Shown: positions 25,803-34,351, counted from the stretch's first letter. The stretch: 64,000 bases of DNA from Streptomyces sp. PsTaAH-137 (GCF_003259365.1 NZ_QLLY01000020.1:78749-142748); one strand, 5' to 3'. Numbers and translations: made by a program. Notes: generated by a model not told the origin, from the sequence alone.

Positions 25803-25851
25803 CCGCCCTCTGACCTGCCCCCCCCCCGCGGTCAGAGGGCGGTGTTTTTTT
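25803..25851 (+). terminator. Rho-independent terminator of the proline operon
   Basis: CCGCCCTCTGACC (25803-25815) and GGTCAGAGGGCGG (25830-25842) form a perfect 13-bp stem. The 14-nt loop contains a run of ten C. It is followed by TGTTTTTTT, a true U-tract and unusual for this genome. Confidence 0.92.
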
Positions 25852-25895
25852 GTCGTTCGTCCGCGACCAGCCACGACGAGAGGCGCACTCGGCCA

Positions 25896-26822
25896 TTACT
25901 CGACCAGCGTCAGGACGACCTTGCCCTGGGTGCGGCCGGTGCCGTTGAGTTCGTGGGCCTTGCCCGCGCCCTCCAGCGGCAACCGGGCCGAGACATGCGA
26001 CCGGATCCGGCCGGCGGCCATCAGCGCGGCCACCTTCCCCAGCGTCACCCCCGACGGCCGCACCGACACGGGCACGAACGAAACCCCCCGCGCCTGCGCG
26101 TCCTGCGCCGTCACCCCGGGATCGGCCAGCACCACGGAGGCCAGCAGCCCCCCGGGCCGCAGGGTGGCCAGAGTCCGGGGCCCGTAGGCGCCGCCGACGA
26201 GATCGAGGGCCACGTCCACCTCGCGGACCGTCCGGGCGAAGTCCGTCGTCGTGTAGTCGAGGGGCTCGTCCACCCCGAGCCCGCGCAGGAACGCGTGCTT
26301 GTCGGCGCGGGCGGTCCCGATCACGTACGCGCCCTCGGCCTTGGCGATCTGTACGGCGATGTGCCCGACCCCGCCCGCCGCCGCGTGCACGAGCACCCGC
26401 CGCCCCGGCGCCATGTGACCGGTGTCGACCAGGGCCTGCCACGCGGTGAGCGCGGCGGCCGGCACCGCGGCGGCGTGCACATGGTCGACCGTCGCCGGTT
26501 TCGGGGCGAGGTGGTCGGCCCGGGCGACGACACAGTCCGCGTAGGCCCCGCCGGGGATCATGCCGAACACCTCGTCGCCGGGCCGTAAGCCGGTCACGTC
26601 GGGGCCGCACACCTCCACCACCCCGGACAGATCCCGCCCGAGCGTGAACGGCGGATCGCCGAAGAGCGGAGCCTCACCGGTGCGGGCCAGCCGGTCCACC
26701 GGGTTCACCCCCGCCGCGTGCACCCGGACCAGTACCTCTCCCGCGCCCGGCACGGGCCGTTCCACCTCGACCAACTCCAGTACGTCGGGTCCGCCGAGCC
26801 GCCGCTGAGTGATCACACGCAT
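25896..26822 (-). CDS. Zinc-independent alcohol dehydrogenase / quinone oxidoreductase family
   Basis: The 308-residue medium-chain dehydrogenase starts MRVITQRRLGGPDVLELVEVERP. It carries VNPVDRLARTG in the catalytic domain and the NADPH-binding VLVHAAAGGVGHIAVQIAKAEGAYVIGTA. Zinc-site Cys/His residues of the classical enzymes are absent, placing it with quinone oxidoreductases that reduce enones or quinones. ATG 26822 has GGAGGAG upstream. It is convergent with the proline operon. Confidence 0.9.
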   Translation of the reverse strand: MRVITQRRLGGPDVLELVEVERPVPGAGEVLVRVHAAGVNPVDRLARTGEAPLFGDPPFTLGRDLSGVVEVCGPDVTGLRPGDEVFGMIPGGAYADCVVARADHLAPKPATVDHVHAAAVPAAALTAWQALVDTGHMAPGRRVLVHAAAGGVGHIAVQIAKAEGAYVIGTARADKHAFLRGLGVDEPLDYTTTDFARTVREVDVALDLVGGAYGPRTLATLRPGGLLASVVLADPGVTAQDAQARGVSFVPVSVRPSGVTLGKVAALMAAGRIRSHVSARLPLEGAGKAHELNGTGRTQGKVVLTLVE

Positions 26823-27172
26823 GGTGGGACTCCTCCCCAGGGGTCCGGCCGGGCCACCGTGGCCCGGCCGGTTCTGGGGTCCATCGTGGAGGGCGCCCGC
26901 GCCCCGCGCCATGGGCCCTGGCCGAAGGCGGCCCGGTGTGGAGTCCGTCTCAGATAGTAGGAAGTCCGAGTAATTGTGGAGACAGAAGCAGAGACCTGCC
27001 CTAGCTTTGTAGGAGCCGAACGACTCGCCCGATCCGGCGAATGGCGGCCGTGAGCCGAGCACATGGCAGGCAACCCCTGCAGCTCTGGTTCCCCGCCCCT
27101 TCCGGCGCCTCGAAATCCCCGTGGGTCAGCGCTCCCCGCGCGCCCTCATGCGATCTCAAGGAGTCGATCTCC
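26823..27172. other. Gene-free 350-bp region between the oxidoreductase and a small ORF
   Basis: No supported ORF was seen. The part around 26945-27010 is more A/T-rich than the surroundings (GATAGTAGGAAGTCCGAGTAATTG and nearby) and probably contains the promoters of the two divergent genes. No clear -35/-10 pair or palindrome could be assigned. Confidence 0.4.
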
Positions 27173-27316
27173 ATGGCCACTGCGACGCCCGCCCGCCGCC
27201 GAGTCCGCCACGTCTCTCCCACCTCCGAAGCCGACCGCAGGGCGGCCAGGAGTGCCGCCGCCGCCCTCCAGCGCTCCTTCGACCGCAGGGACAACGGCGG
27301 GGAGACCGGTCACTGA
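27173..27316 (+). CDS. Small basic hypothetical protein (47 aa)
   Basis: The peptide begins MATATPARRRVRHVSPTSEA and continues as an Arg/Ala-rich amphipathic helix (DRRAARSAAAALQRSFDRRDNGG). It has AAGGAG nine bases before ATG 27173 and high G/C at third codon positions, so it is probably translated. It ends 17 bp before the stop of the convergent phosphatase. Function unknown; DNA or membrane association would be speculation. Confidence 0.6.
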   Translation: MATATPARRRVRHVSPTSEADRRAARSAAAALQRSFDRRDNGGETGH

Positions 27317-27333
27317 GACCGGTCGGGCCTCCG

Positions 27334-28905
27334 TCAGGCCCCCCGCTTCACCTCGAAGTGATCGACGCGCGTGCCGTCATGGGCCAGCGCCGACACCTTC
27401 AGGCGCGGGTGCGCGCCGGACTCCGCCTCGACCCTGAGCAGCGAGAATCCGCGGTAGCGCACCCGTGACCAGTCCACGGTCTCGTTCTTGACCTGCCCCG
27501 ACTTCGTCGCCCAGACGAAGCTGTCGACGGGCTTGTGCGCCCGCTCGTGCCCCTCGTAGGTCTCCTTGCTGCCGGGCCGGAACCCGTACAGGTCACGGCC
27601 GCCGCCGCCCGCGGTGACGTACACGATGCCGTCGCGCACGGGGTCGGCCGTGCCGCCGATCGGGACGGCCCGGCCGACAGCCCCGCCGCGCAGCGCGTCG
27701 GTGCGCTCGTAGACGTGGTTGTGCCCGTTGATCACCAGGTCCACCCGGTGGTCGTCGAACAGCGGCAGCCACTCCTTGCGCACGCCGCCGTCGGAGGCGT
27801 GCGCCGAGGTCGAGTACGCGCAGTGGTGGAAGAACACGACGACGAAGTCGATGCCGTCCGCGGCCCGCAGCTTCTTCAGCGTGCGCTCCAGCCAGGCCGT
27901 CTGGCGTCCGCCGCTGTGGCCCAGGTTCGCCGTGATCTCGTAACTGACGTCGTTGGCGTCCAGCGCCACGACGCCCACATTGCCGTACGTGAACGTGTAC
28001 GCGCCCGGCGTCGACCTGGCGTCGAAGCCGCTGTCCGGCAGGGACCAGCGGGCGAGTTGGCCGCCGTAGCCCTCGGGGGAGTACCAGGCCTCCATGTCGT
28101 GGTTGCCGGTCGTCACCATCCAGGGGACGGTGCGGGCCACTTGCTCGTTCTGCTTCAGGAACAGGTCCCAGAACCCGGGGTCGTAGCCGTCCGTCTTCTT
28201 GCCGTGCCCGGTGCCGTCCGCGTAGCAGAGGTCGCCGGCGTGCAGATGGAAGGCGGGTTCCTGCTTCAGCATCAGATGGTCGCTGGACGCCGCCGTGTCG
28301 CCGACGCCCTGGTCGCCGAAGGCGGTGAAGGTGAACGAGGAGGGCGGCGCCGCCGGGGCCGTGCGGAAGTGCGCGATCGCCGAGCGGTGCGCGGGGGCGG
28401 CCGGGTCGTGGCCGTCGTGCCCGACGCCGTAGTAGTACGTCGTGCCCGGGGTCAGCCGGTCCAGCGCCGCGTGCACATAGAACTGGTCGAGGGCGAGCCG
28501 GACCCCGCTCACGCCCGGGGTGTGCAGGTCGCGCACCTCCGCCGCGATCTTCCGGCCCAGGTCGTCGGGGCGCAGCCCGATGCGGACGTACGGCGCGCGG
28601 ACCGCGGCCGGTACCTGCCAGGAGATCCGCATCTGGGTGCGCGGGTCCGCGCCGAAGGCGAGATGGCGGCCGAAGGGCGACAGCGCCGAGCCCGCAGTCG
28701 CGGACGCCGAGGGCGACGGCGATGCCGATGTGTTCGCCGTCCCCGTACCGTCGCCCGCGCAGCCCGTGAGCAGCCCGCCCGCGACCGCGCCCGCCGTCAC
28801 CAGCGCCCGGCGCCTGCCGAACTTCGTGCGCAGATACTCGTACTGCTCCGGCATGCTCATCCGCCGCGCGAGCCGCGGCGGGATGCCGACGTCGGGGGTG
28901 TCCAT
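27334..28905 (-). CDS. Tat-exported lipoprotein metallophosphoesterase (purple acid phosphatase type)
   Basis: The 523-residue protein has a long N-region, a twin-arginine motif (FGRRRALV) and a hydrophobic segment ending in LLTGC, so it is probably a Tat lipoprotein. A fibronectin-like PAP N-terminal domain (QMRISWQVPAAVRAPYVRIG) precedes the calcineurin-like catalytic domain with FGDQGVGD, HAGDLCYADG, TGNHDMEAW, FFHHCAYS and NGHNHVYER, which supply the dimetal ligands. It should hydrolyse phosphomonoesters outside the membrane. ATG 28905 is chosen for the GGAAG upstream. It is divergent from leuB. Confidence 0.9.
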   Translation of the reverse strand: MDTPDVGIPPRLARRMSMPEQYEYLRTKFGRRRALVTAGAVAGGLLTGCAGDGTGTANTSASPSPSASATAGSALSPFGRHLAFGADPRTQMRISWQVPAAVRAPYVRIGLRPDDLGRKIAAEVRDLHTPGVSGVRLALDQFYVHAALDRLTPGTTYYYGVGHDGHDPAAPAHRSAIAHFRTAPAAPPSSFTFTAFGDQGVGDTAASSDHLMLKQEPAFHLHAGDLCYADGTGHGKKTDGYDPGFWDLFLKQNEQVARTVPWMVTTGNHDMEAWYSPEGYGGQLARWSLPDSGFDARSTPGAYTFTYGNVGVVALDANDVSYEITANLGHSGGRQTAWLERTLKKLRAADGIDFVVVFFHHCAYSTSAHASDGGVRKEWLPLFDDHRVDLVINGHNHVYERTDALRGGAVGRAVPIGGTADPVRDGIVYVTAGGGGRDLYGFRPGSKETYEGHERAHKPVDSFVWATKSGQVKNETVDWSRVRYRGFSLLRVEAESGAHPRLKVSALAHDGTRVDHFEVKRGA

Positions 28906-28978
28906 GCGGGTCAACTTCCCAGCAGGCCCCAACTACCGCCACACCAAGGGGTGAACACTCGGCGACCGCACGACGGCA

Positions 28979-29017
28979 TGTCCGAATGATGGACAGCGCG
29001 TGTCATCCCATGGGACA
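28979..29017. promoter_or_regulatory. Candidate operator pair upstream of leuB
   Basis: Two inverted repeats lie directly before leuB: TGTCC-N7-GGACA (28979-28995) and TGTCATCCCATGGGACA (29001-29017). They share TGTC and GGACA half-sites 22 bp apart. They are 20-60 bp upstream of ATG 29036, a position suited to repression or activation. The regulator is not identified. Confidence 0.4.
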
Positions 29018-29035
29018 GCGAGTACCGTGGCGGCC

Positions 29036-30088
29036 ATGTCGGCAAGCTCTCGCATCCTGAATCTCGCAGTGATCCCCGGTGACGGTATCGGCCAGGAGGT
29101 CGTGGCCCAGGGTCTCAAGGTCCTCTCCGCCGTCCTTCCGCAGGATGTGAAGCTGGAGACCGAGGAGTACGACTTCGGCGCCAAGCGCTACCACGCGACC
29201 GGTGAGACCCTCACCGACGCCGACCTCGACTCGCTCAAGAAGCACGACGCCATCCTGCTCGGCGCCATCGGCGACCCGTCGGTGCCGTCCGGCGTCCTGG
29301 AGCGGGGCTTCCTGCTCAAGCTCCGCTTCGCCTTCGACCACCACGTGAACCTGCGTCCGTCGAAGCTGCTGCCCGGCGTCTCCACCCCGCTCGCCGGCCA
29401 GCCCGAGATCGACTTCGTCGTCGTCCGCGAGGGCACCGAAGGCCCGTACACCGGCAACGGCGGAGTGATCCGCAAGGGCACCGAGCACGAGGTCGCCACC
29501 GAGGTCTCCGTCAACACCGCGTTCGGTGTGGAGCGAGTGGTGCGCGACGCGTTCGCCCGCGCCCAGGCCCGTCCGCGCAAGAAGCTCACGCTGGTCCACA
29601 AGAACAACGTGCTGACCTTCGCCGGGCACCTGTGGACGAACATCTTCAACAAGGTGGCCCAGGAGTTCCCCGAGGTCACCACCGACTACATCCACGTCGA
29701 TGCCGCGACCATCTACCTGGTCACCGACCCGGCCCGGTTCGACGTGATCGTCACCGACAACCTGTTCGGCGACATCATCACCGACCTCGCCGCGGCCGTC
29801 TCCGGCGGCATCGGCGTCGCGGCCTCCGGGAACATCAACCCGGGCCGCGAGTTCCCGTCGATGTTCGAGCCCGTCCACGGCTCGGCGCCGGACATCGCCG
29901 GCCAGGGCAAGGCCGACCCGACCGCCACGGTCCTCTCGGTCGCCCTCCTCCTGCGTCACCTCGGCTACGAGTCGCAGGCCGAGCGCATCGAGACCGCCGT
30001 CTCCGCCGACCTCGGCGAGCGCGGCGATGCCGTCCGCTCGACCGACGAGATCGGTGACGCTCTCGTCGCCCGAGTAGTAGCCGGCTGA
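29036..30088 (+). CDS. leuB: 3-isopropylmalate dehydrogenase
   Basis: The 350-residue enzyme catalyses the oxidative decarboxylation of 3-isopropylmalate in leucine synthesis. Family motifs are LAVIPGDGIGQEV, VVREGTEGPYTGNGG, KLTLVHKNNVL, the DNLFGDIITDLAAAV metal site and the nucleotide-binding FEPVHGSAPDIAGQGKADPTATVLSVALLL. The size matches the actinobacterial form. ATG 29036 begins just before the conserved NLAVIPGDGIG. It is monocistronic, with a terminator at 30109-30146. Confidence 0.95.
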   Translation: MSASSRILNLAVIPGDGIGQEVVAQGLKVLSAVLPQDVKLETEEYDFGAKRYHATGETLTDADLDSLKKHDAILLGAIGDPSVPSGVLERGFLLKLRFAFDHHVNLRPSKLLPGVSTPLAGQPEIDFVVVREGTEGPYTGNGGVIRKGTEHEVATEVSVNTAFGVERVVRDAFARAQARPRKKLTLVHKNNVLTFAGHLWTNIFNKVAQEFPEVTTDYIHVDAATIYLVTDPARFDVIVTDNLFGDIITDLAAAVSGGIGVAASGNINPGREFPSMFEPVHGSAPDIAGQGKADPTATVLSVALLLRHLGYESQAERIETAVSADLGERGDAVRSTDEIGDALVARVVAG

Positions 30089-30108
30089 CCCGGCGCGCAT
30101 TCCAGTAG

Positions 30109-30146
30109 AGAAGCCGCCGGGTCGCACCACGCACCCGGCGGCTTCT
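30109..30146 (+). terminator. Terminator of leuB
   Basis: AGAAGCCGCCGGGT (30109-30122) and ACCCGGCGGCTTCT (30133-30146) are exact reverse complements with a 10-nt loop, followed by CCTGTG. It lies 20 bp after the leuB stop. Confidence 0.85.
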
Positions 30147-30215
30147 CCTGTGCGGCCCCAGGTGCCACCATCGACCCCGGGCCGCATCACCTTCCGCACT
30201 CGTCCGGCAGGCACG

Positions 30216-30245
30216 TTTCGAGCACACCCCTCCGCGCGCGATAAT
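30216..30245 (+). promoter_or_regulatory. Candidate vegetative promoter of ilvE
   Basis: TTTCGA (30216-30221) and GATAAT (30240-30245) are spaced by 18 bases. The -10 matches TATAAT in five of six positions, while the -35 matches poorly. It is about 100 bp upstream of ilvE and upstream of the short ORF at 30304. Confidence 0.4.
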
Positions 30246-30303
30246 CGAACGCGGGGCCGCGACGCACGCGAAAGCTCGGACGTCCTAGTACAAGGAGTGC
30301 AGA

Positions 30304-30333
30304 CGTGAGCGCGGTCCGTCACAACCAACGGTG
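30304..30333 (+). CDS. Possible short upstream ORF before ilvE (9 aa)
   Basis: GTG 30304 follows AAGGAG by eight bases and encodes (M)SAVRHNQR. Its stop (TGA 30331-30333) overlaps the GTGAAGGA that forms the ilvE ribosome binding site. There is only one BCAA codon (Val) and no terminator hairpin follows, so this is not a classical attenuator. Translational coupling is possible. Expression is not certain. Confidence 0.35.
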
Positions 30334-30347
30334 AAGGACACGCAACC

Positions 30348-31436
30348 ATGACGACGCCCACGATCGAGCTCAAGCCCTCTTCGACCCCGCTGTCCGCCGC
30401 GGAGCGCGAGGCGATCCTGGAGAGCCCCGGATTCGGCCGCCACTTCACCGACCACATGGTGACGATCCGGTGGACCGAGGGCCGCGGCTGGCACGACGGA
30501 CAGCTCGTGCCGTACGGCCCGCTCTCCCTCGACCCGGCGACGAACGTCCTGCACTACGCGCAGGAGATCTTCGAGGGCCTCAAGGCCTACCGCCAGCCCG
30601 ACGGCTCCGTCGCCACCTTCCGCCCCGACATGAACGCCAAGCGCTTCCAGCACTCCGCCTGGCGCCTGGGCATGCCCGAGCTGCCCGTCGAGACCTTCGT
30701 CGAGGCCTGTGACCTGCTCGTCCAGCAGGACAAGGACTGGGTCCCGGCGCACGGCGGCGAGGAGTCCCTCTACCTGCGCCCGTTCATGATCGCGACCGAG
30801 GTCGGCCTCGGGGTGAAGCCGGCGTCCGAGTACCTCTTCATCGTCATCGCCTCGCCGGCCGGCGCGTACTTCTCCGGCGGCGTGAAGCCCGTCTCCATCT
30901 GGCTCTCCGAGGACCGCGTGCGCGCCGTCCCCGGCGGCGTCGGCGACGCCAAGACCGGCGGCAACTACGCCGCGTCCCTGCTCGCCCAGGCCGAGGCCGC
31001 CGCCAAGGGCTGCGACCAGGTCGCCTACCTCGACGCCGTCGAGCACAAGTGGGTCGAGGAACTGGGCGGCATGAACCTGTACTTCGTGTACGGCGACCGG
31101 ATCGTCACGCCGACCCTCACCGGCTCCCTCCTCGCGGGCGTCACCCGCGACTCGCTCCTCCAGGTCGCCCGCGACCTCGGCTACTCGGCGCACGAGGACC
31201 GCGTCTCCATCGAGCAGTGGCAGGCCGACGCCGCGTCCGGCGAGCTGACCGAGGTCTTCGCCTGCGGCACCGCGGCCGTCATCACGCCCGTCGGCACCGT
31301 CAAGCGCGCCAGCGGCGAGTGGCAGCAGTCCGGCGGCGAGGCCGGCGAGGTCACCATGAAGCTGCGCGACGCGCTCCTGGACATCCAGCGCGGCAAGAAG
31401 CAGGACGAGCACGGCTGGATGCACCGGCTGGGCTGA
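30348..31436 (+). CDS. ilvE: Branched-chain amino acid aminotransferase
   Basis: The 362-residue class IV PLP aminotransferase performs the last step of Ile, Leu and Val synthesis. It shows LHYAQEIFEGLKAYR, YLRPFMIATEVGLGVKPASEY, the PLP-lysine region GDAKTGGNYAASLLAQAEA and EELGGMNLYFVYGDRIVTP. It is the longer BCAT form common in actinobacteria and eukaryotes. ATG 30348 has GAAGGA upstream. A 15-bp bidirectional hairpin follows. It lies close to leuB but is separated from it by a terminator and its own promoter. Confidence 0.95.
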   Translation: MTTPTIELKPSSTPLSAAEREAILESPGFGRHFTDHMVTIRWTEGRGWHDGQLVPYGPLSLDPATNVLHYAQEIFEGLKAYRQPDGSVATFRPDMNAKRFQHSAWRLGMPELPVETFVEACDLLVQQDKDWVPAHGGEESLYLRPFMIATEVGLGVKPASEYLFIVIASPAGAYFSGGVKPVSIWLSEDRVRAVPGGVGDAKTGGNYAASLLAQAEAAAKGCDQVAYLDAVEHKWVEELGGMNLYFVYGDRIVTPTLTGSLLAGVTRDSLLQVARDLGYSAHEDRVSIEQWQADAASGELTEVFACGTAAVITPVGTVKRASGEWQQSGGEAGEVTMKLRDALLDIQRGKKQDEHGWMHRLG

Positions 31437-31444
31437 GCACCCGA

Positions 31445-31491
31445 CGGCGAAGGGCCCCGCACCGCGCACCGCGGTACGGGGCCCTTCGCCG
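31445..31491. terminator. Bidirectional terminator between ilvE and FAD monooxygenase
   Basis: CGGCGAAGGGCCCCG (31445-31459) and its exact reverse complement (31477-31491) form a 15-bp stem with a 17-nt loop. It lies between the convergent stops at 31436 and 31495 and is followed by TTCTC on the plus strand. Confidence 0.85.
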
Positions 31492-31494
31492 TTC

Positions 31495-32676
31495 TCACGC
31501 CCCCTCGGGCCCGACCCCCGCGAACAGGTCGAGCAGCCGCGCCTGAGCGTCGGGGCCGAACATCATCGTGAGGTTCGCCGCCGACTCGGCCGCCATCTCG
31601 GCGCTGCGCGGGAAGAGTTCCTTCTCGTACGCGGCCAGCGCGGCCTCCGTGTCGTCCGGGTGCCCGGCGATCGCGCGGGCCAGCTCGGCGCCGTCGAACA
31701 TGGCGAGGTTCGCGCCCTCGCCCGCGAACGGCGACATCAGGTGCGCGGCGTCGCCGAGCAGCGTGACGCCGGGCACCCGCTCCCAGGTGAGACCGGAGGG
31801 CAGAGCGTGGATCGGGCGCGGCACCAGAGCGCCGTCGGCCTCCGCGATCAGGGCGCGCAGCCGGTCGTCCCAGCCCTCGAACCGCGCGAGCACCGCGGTG
31901 CGCGCGGCCTCGGTGTCCGTGAAGTCGATCGAGCCGAGCCAGTCCTCGGGTGCCTTCACCGCGACGTAGGTGTGCACGCGGCCGTCGCTCTCGCGGTGGG
32001 TGAGCAGCGCCCGCTCGTCGCCGAGGGCGAAGGCGCTGCCGCCGCCGTTGAACGCGGCGATCTCCGCGTGCCGCGCGTTGCCCGGCAGGATGTCGGCCTC
32101 CACGAAGGAGATGCCGGTGTACGCGGGCCCGGCCCCGGTCAGCAGCGGGCGGATCCGGGACCAGGCGCCGTCGGCGCCGATCAGCAGGTCCGTGGTGAAG
32201 CGGCGGCCGTCGGCGAGGGTGACCAGGTGGCGGCCCGGGACGTCGGCGGGCTCGGCGCCGGTGACCTTCGCGCCCCACCGGATGGTGCCGTCGGGCAGGG
32301 AGGCCAGCAGGAGGCGGCGCAGGTCGGCGCGGTTGACCTCGGGGCGGCCGCCGTCGCCGGTGTCCGGCTCGTGGCTGACCAGGGTGCCGTCCGGGGCGAT
32401 GACCCGGGTCTCCTCGCCGCCGGACAGCACGATCGCCCGGAAGTCGTCGTACAGGCCGGCCGCGCGCAGCGCCTCCTGCGCGGTCTCCTCGTGCAGGTCG
32501 AGCATGCCGCCCTGGGTGCGGGCGTCGGCCGAGGCGTCCAGGTCGAGAACCGTGCAGGCGATGCCGTTCACGTGCAGGACGCGGGCGAGCACGAGGCCGC
32601 CGAGTCCCGCGCCGACGACGGCGACCGGGAGGTGCGGGGTGTGCGGGGTCTGCGGGGTGGGGGTCGTGGCGTTCAT
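31495..32676 (-). CDS. FAD-dependent monooxygenase (TetX-like)
   Basis: The 393-residue flavoprotein carries the Rossmann motif VAVVGAGLGGLVLARVL, the DG motif LIGADGAWSRIRPL and the FAD-ribityl motif VTLLGDAAHLMSPFAGEGANLAMFDGAELA. This order is typical of group A aromatic hydroxylases, and the closest family by motif is the TetX-like set that modifies antibiotics or phenolics. ATG 32676 has AGGGAGG five bases upstream. Twin palindromes upstream and a TetR gene next to it suggest it is induced by its own substrate. Confidence 0.88.
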   Translation of the reverse strand: MNATTPTPQTPHTPHLPVAVVGAGLGGLVLARVLHVNGIACTVLDLDASADARTQGGMLDLHEETAQEALRAAGLYDDFRAIVLSGGEETRVIAPDGTLVSHEPDTGDGGRPEVNRADLRRLLLASLPDGTIRWGAKVTGAEPADVPGRHLVTLADGRRFTTDLLIGADGAWSRIRPLLTGAGPAYTGISFVEADILPGNARHAEIAAFNGGGSAFALGDERALLTHRESDGRVHTYVAVKAPEDWLGSIDFTDTEAARTAVLARFEGWDDRLRALIAEADGALVPRPIHALPSGLTWERVPGVTLLGDAAHLMSPFAGEGANLAMFDGAELARAIAGHPDDTEAALAAYEKELFPRSAEMAAESAANLTMMFGPDAQARLLDLFAGVGPEGA

Positions 32677-32739
32677 GGTGGCCTCCCTGGGTGCCGCGAG
32701 GGGTGTTCGGTGCTGGTGCGGTGCTTCCCCTCCACGGTA

Positions 32740-32768
32740 ACGAACATGTTCGTAACGAACAAGTTCGT
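32740..32768. promoter_or_regulatory. Twin palindromic TetR-type operators
   Basis: ACGAACATGTTCGT (32740-32753) is a perfect 14-bp palindrome. ACGAACAAGTTCGT (32755-32768) is the same sequence with one central change. Their centres are 15 bp apart, about one and a half turns. They lie 64 bp upstream of the monooxygenase start and downstream of the TetR gene. Confidence 0.7.
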
Positions 32769-32807
32769 TGATGGGTGTGCGGACCCGGAGAATCGGGTTC
32801 ACGCAGG

Positions 32808-33509
32808 TCAGAGGGGTGGTTCGGGGGCCGCTTCGATGCCCGCGATCAGCGCGGCGATGCCCCAGTCCAGCCGCCCCGGGGCGCCCGCGACGAGCACCCC
32901 GGCCAGCCGGACGATCTCCGGATGCCGGGCGGGCGACGCCTCGGCGATCGCGGTGAACGTGGCGTCCATCGCGTCCGTGCCGTCGTCACCCGCGTGCTCG
33001 GCGGCCGTCGCCGTCGCGTACTGAAGGAGCAGATCCACGCCCCAGGCCGCGCGGGCGTCCGGCACCCCGCCCTCGCGCAGCAGGACGAGCACGGCCTCCA
33101 CCAGGTCCAGATAGTGCTCGCCCGAGGGGTGCACGGTCAGCGCGGAGCGGGCCAGCGACGGATGGCGGAACAGCATGTCGCGGTACGAGACGAGCAGCCG
33201 GGTCAGCCGCGCGCGCCAGTCGCCGTCCGTGTCCCGGGCCGGGCCGAGATCCACCTCGGCGAGCAGCGCGTCGAGCACGGCGGCGTGCAGCTCGTCGGTG
33301 TTGCGGACGTAGACGTACAGCGAGGCGGGGCCGGTGTCGAGCTCGGCGGCCAGGCGCCGCATCGTCACCTTGCCGAGCCCCTCGGCGCGCAGGACGCGTA
33401 CGGCGGCGGCGACGATGCCGCTCCGGCTCAGGGCGGGCTTGGCGGGCCGCTCGCGGCGGCTGCGCGGGGTGCTGGTCCGGTCGGTCCCGGTCCGGTCGCT
33501 GCTGGTCAC
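32808..33509 (-). CDS. TetR family regulator, probable repressor of the FAD monooxygenase
   Basis: The 233-residue protein has a basic N-terminal extension, then a TetR helix-turn-helix (SRSGIVAAAVRVLRAEGLGKVTMRRLAAELDTGPASLYVYVRNTDELHAAVLDALLAEVDLG). The C-terminal domain resembles the TetR_C group of tetracycline-type regulators. It is transcribed in the same direction as the monooxygenase, with 131 bp between them that contain the twin operators. It probably represses that gene; whether it also represses itself is unclear. The GTG start at 33509 has no strong ribosome binding site. Confidence 0.85.
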   Translation of the reverse strand: MTSSDRTGTDRTSTPRSRRERPAKPALSRSGIVAAAVRVLRAEGLGKVTMRRLAAELDTGPASLYVYVRNTDELHAAVLDALLAEVDLGPARDTDGDWRARLTRLLVSYRDMLFRHPSLARSALTVHPSGEHYLDLVEAVLVLLREGGVPDARAAWGVDLLLQYATATAAEHAGDDGTDAMDATFTAIAEASPARHPEIVRLAGVLVAGAPGRLDWGIAALIAGIEAAPEPPL

Positions 33510-33652
33510 GGGGCCACGGTAGCCGCCCTGCCGGAGGCCCCGCCGTTTAGACCGCTGCTCAATCGCGTAATAGCCCAGCTCGTCGCAGGTGTCTTCCCCT
33601 CCACCCGGACAGCATTTAGAGTGGCATTCAAATCTTGAGGAGGTACGACGGC

Positions 33653-34351
33653 GTGCGACTCACCCCCACCGAGCGCGACCGGCTGCTGCTGTTCGGCGCC
33701 GCGGAGCTGGCCCGCTCCCGCAAGGCCCGCGGGCTGCGGCTCAATGTGCCCGAGGCGACCGCGCTGATCGCGGACACCGTCTGCGAGGCGGCCCGCGACG
33801 GGAAGCGGCTCGCCGAGGCGATCGAGGCGGCGCGGTCCGTGCTCGGTCCCGACGACGTGCTGCCGGGCGTCGCCGACGTCGTCACCGAGGTGCACGTCGA
33901 GGCCGTCTTCGACGACGGCTCGCGGCTCGCGGTCGTGAGCGGCCCGATCGCGGGGGAAGGGCTCGGCGAGGCGGCCCCGGGCGCCCTGCTGCCCGGCCCC
34001 GACCACGCCGACCCGGAGCCCGAGCTGACGCTGACCGTCACCAACACGGCGTCCGTCCCGGTCTCGGTGACGTCCCACTTCCACTTCTTCGAGGCGAACC
34101 CGCGCCTGGACTTCCGCCGGGAGCGCGCCTACGGGATGCGGCTCGCGGTGCCCGCGGGCTCGTCCGTGCGGTTCGGGCCCGGCGAGTCCGCCGACGTGCC
34201 CCTCGTACCGATCGGCGGCCAGCGGATCGCCATCGGCTTCGCCGGTCTCGTGGACGGGCCGCTCGACGCGCCCGGCGCCCGCGAGGAGGCGCTGCGCCGC
34301 GCCGCCGCGTGCGGATATCTGGGAGTACCGACTGAGGAGGTCGACCGATGA
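33653..34351 (+). CDS. Fused urease gamma-beta subunit (UreAB), atypical urease cluster
   Basis: The 232-residue protein joins a UreA-like gamma domain (RLTPTERDRLLLFGAAELARSRKARGLRLNVPEATALI, about residues 1-100) to a UreB-like beta domain (SVTSHFHFFEANPRLDFRRERAYGMRLAVPAGSSVRFGPGE, about 120-225). Fused gamma-beta subunits are known in some bacteria. GTG 33653 has GAGGAGG nine bases upstream. Its stop overlaps the ureC start (ATGA). No ureD, ureE, ureF or ureG is present in the window, so assembly of a nickel centre would need proteins encoded elsewhere. Confidence 0.9.
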   Translation: MRLTPTERDRLLLFGAAELARSRKARGLRLNVPEATALIADTVCEAARDGKRLAEAIEAARSVLGPDDVLPGVADVVTEVHVEAVFDDGSRLAVVSGPIAGEGLGEAAPGALLPGPDHADPEPELTLTVTNTASVPVSVTSHFHFFEANPRLDFRRERAYGMRLAVPAGSSVRFGPGESADVPLVPIGGQRIAIGFAGLVDGPLDAPGAREEALRRAAACGYLGVPTEEVDR

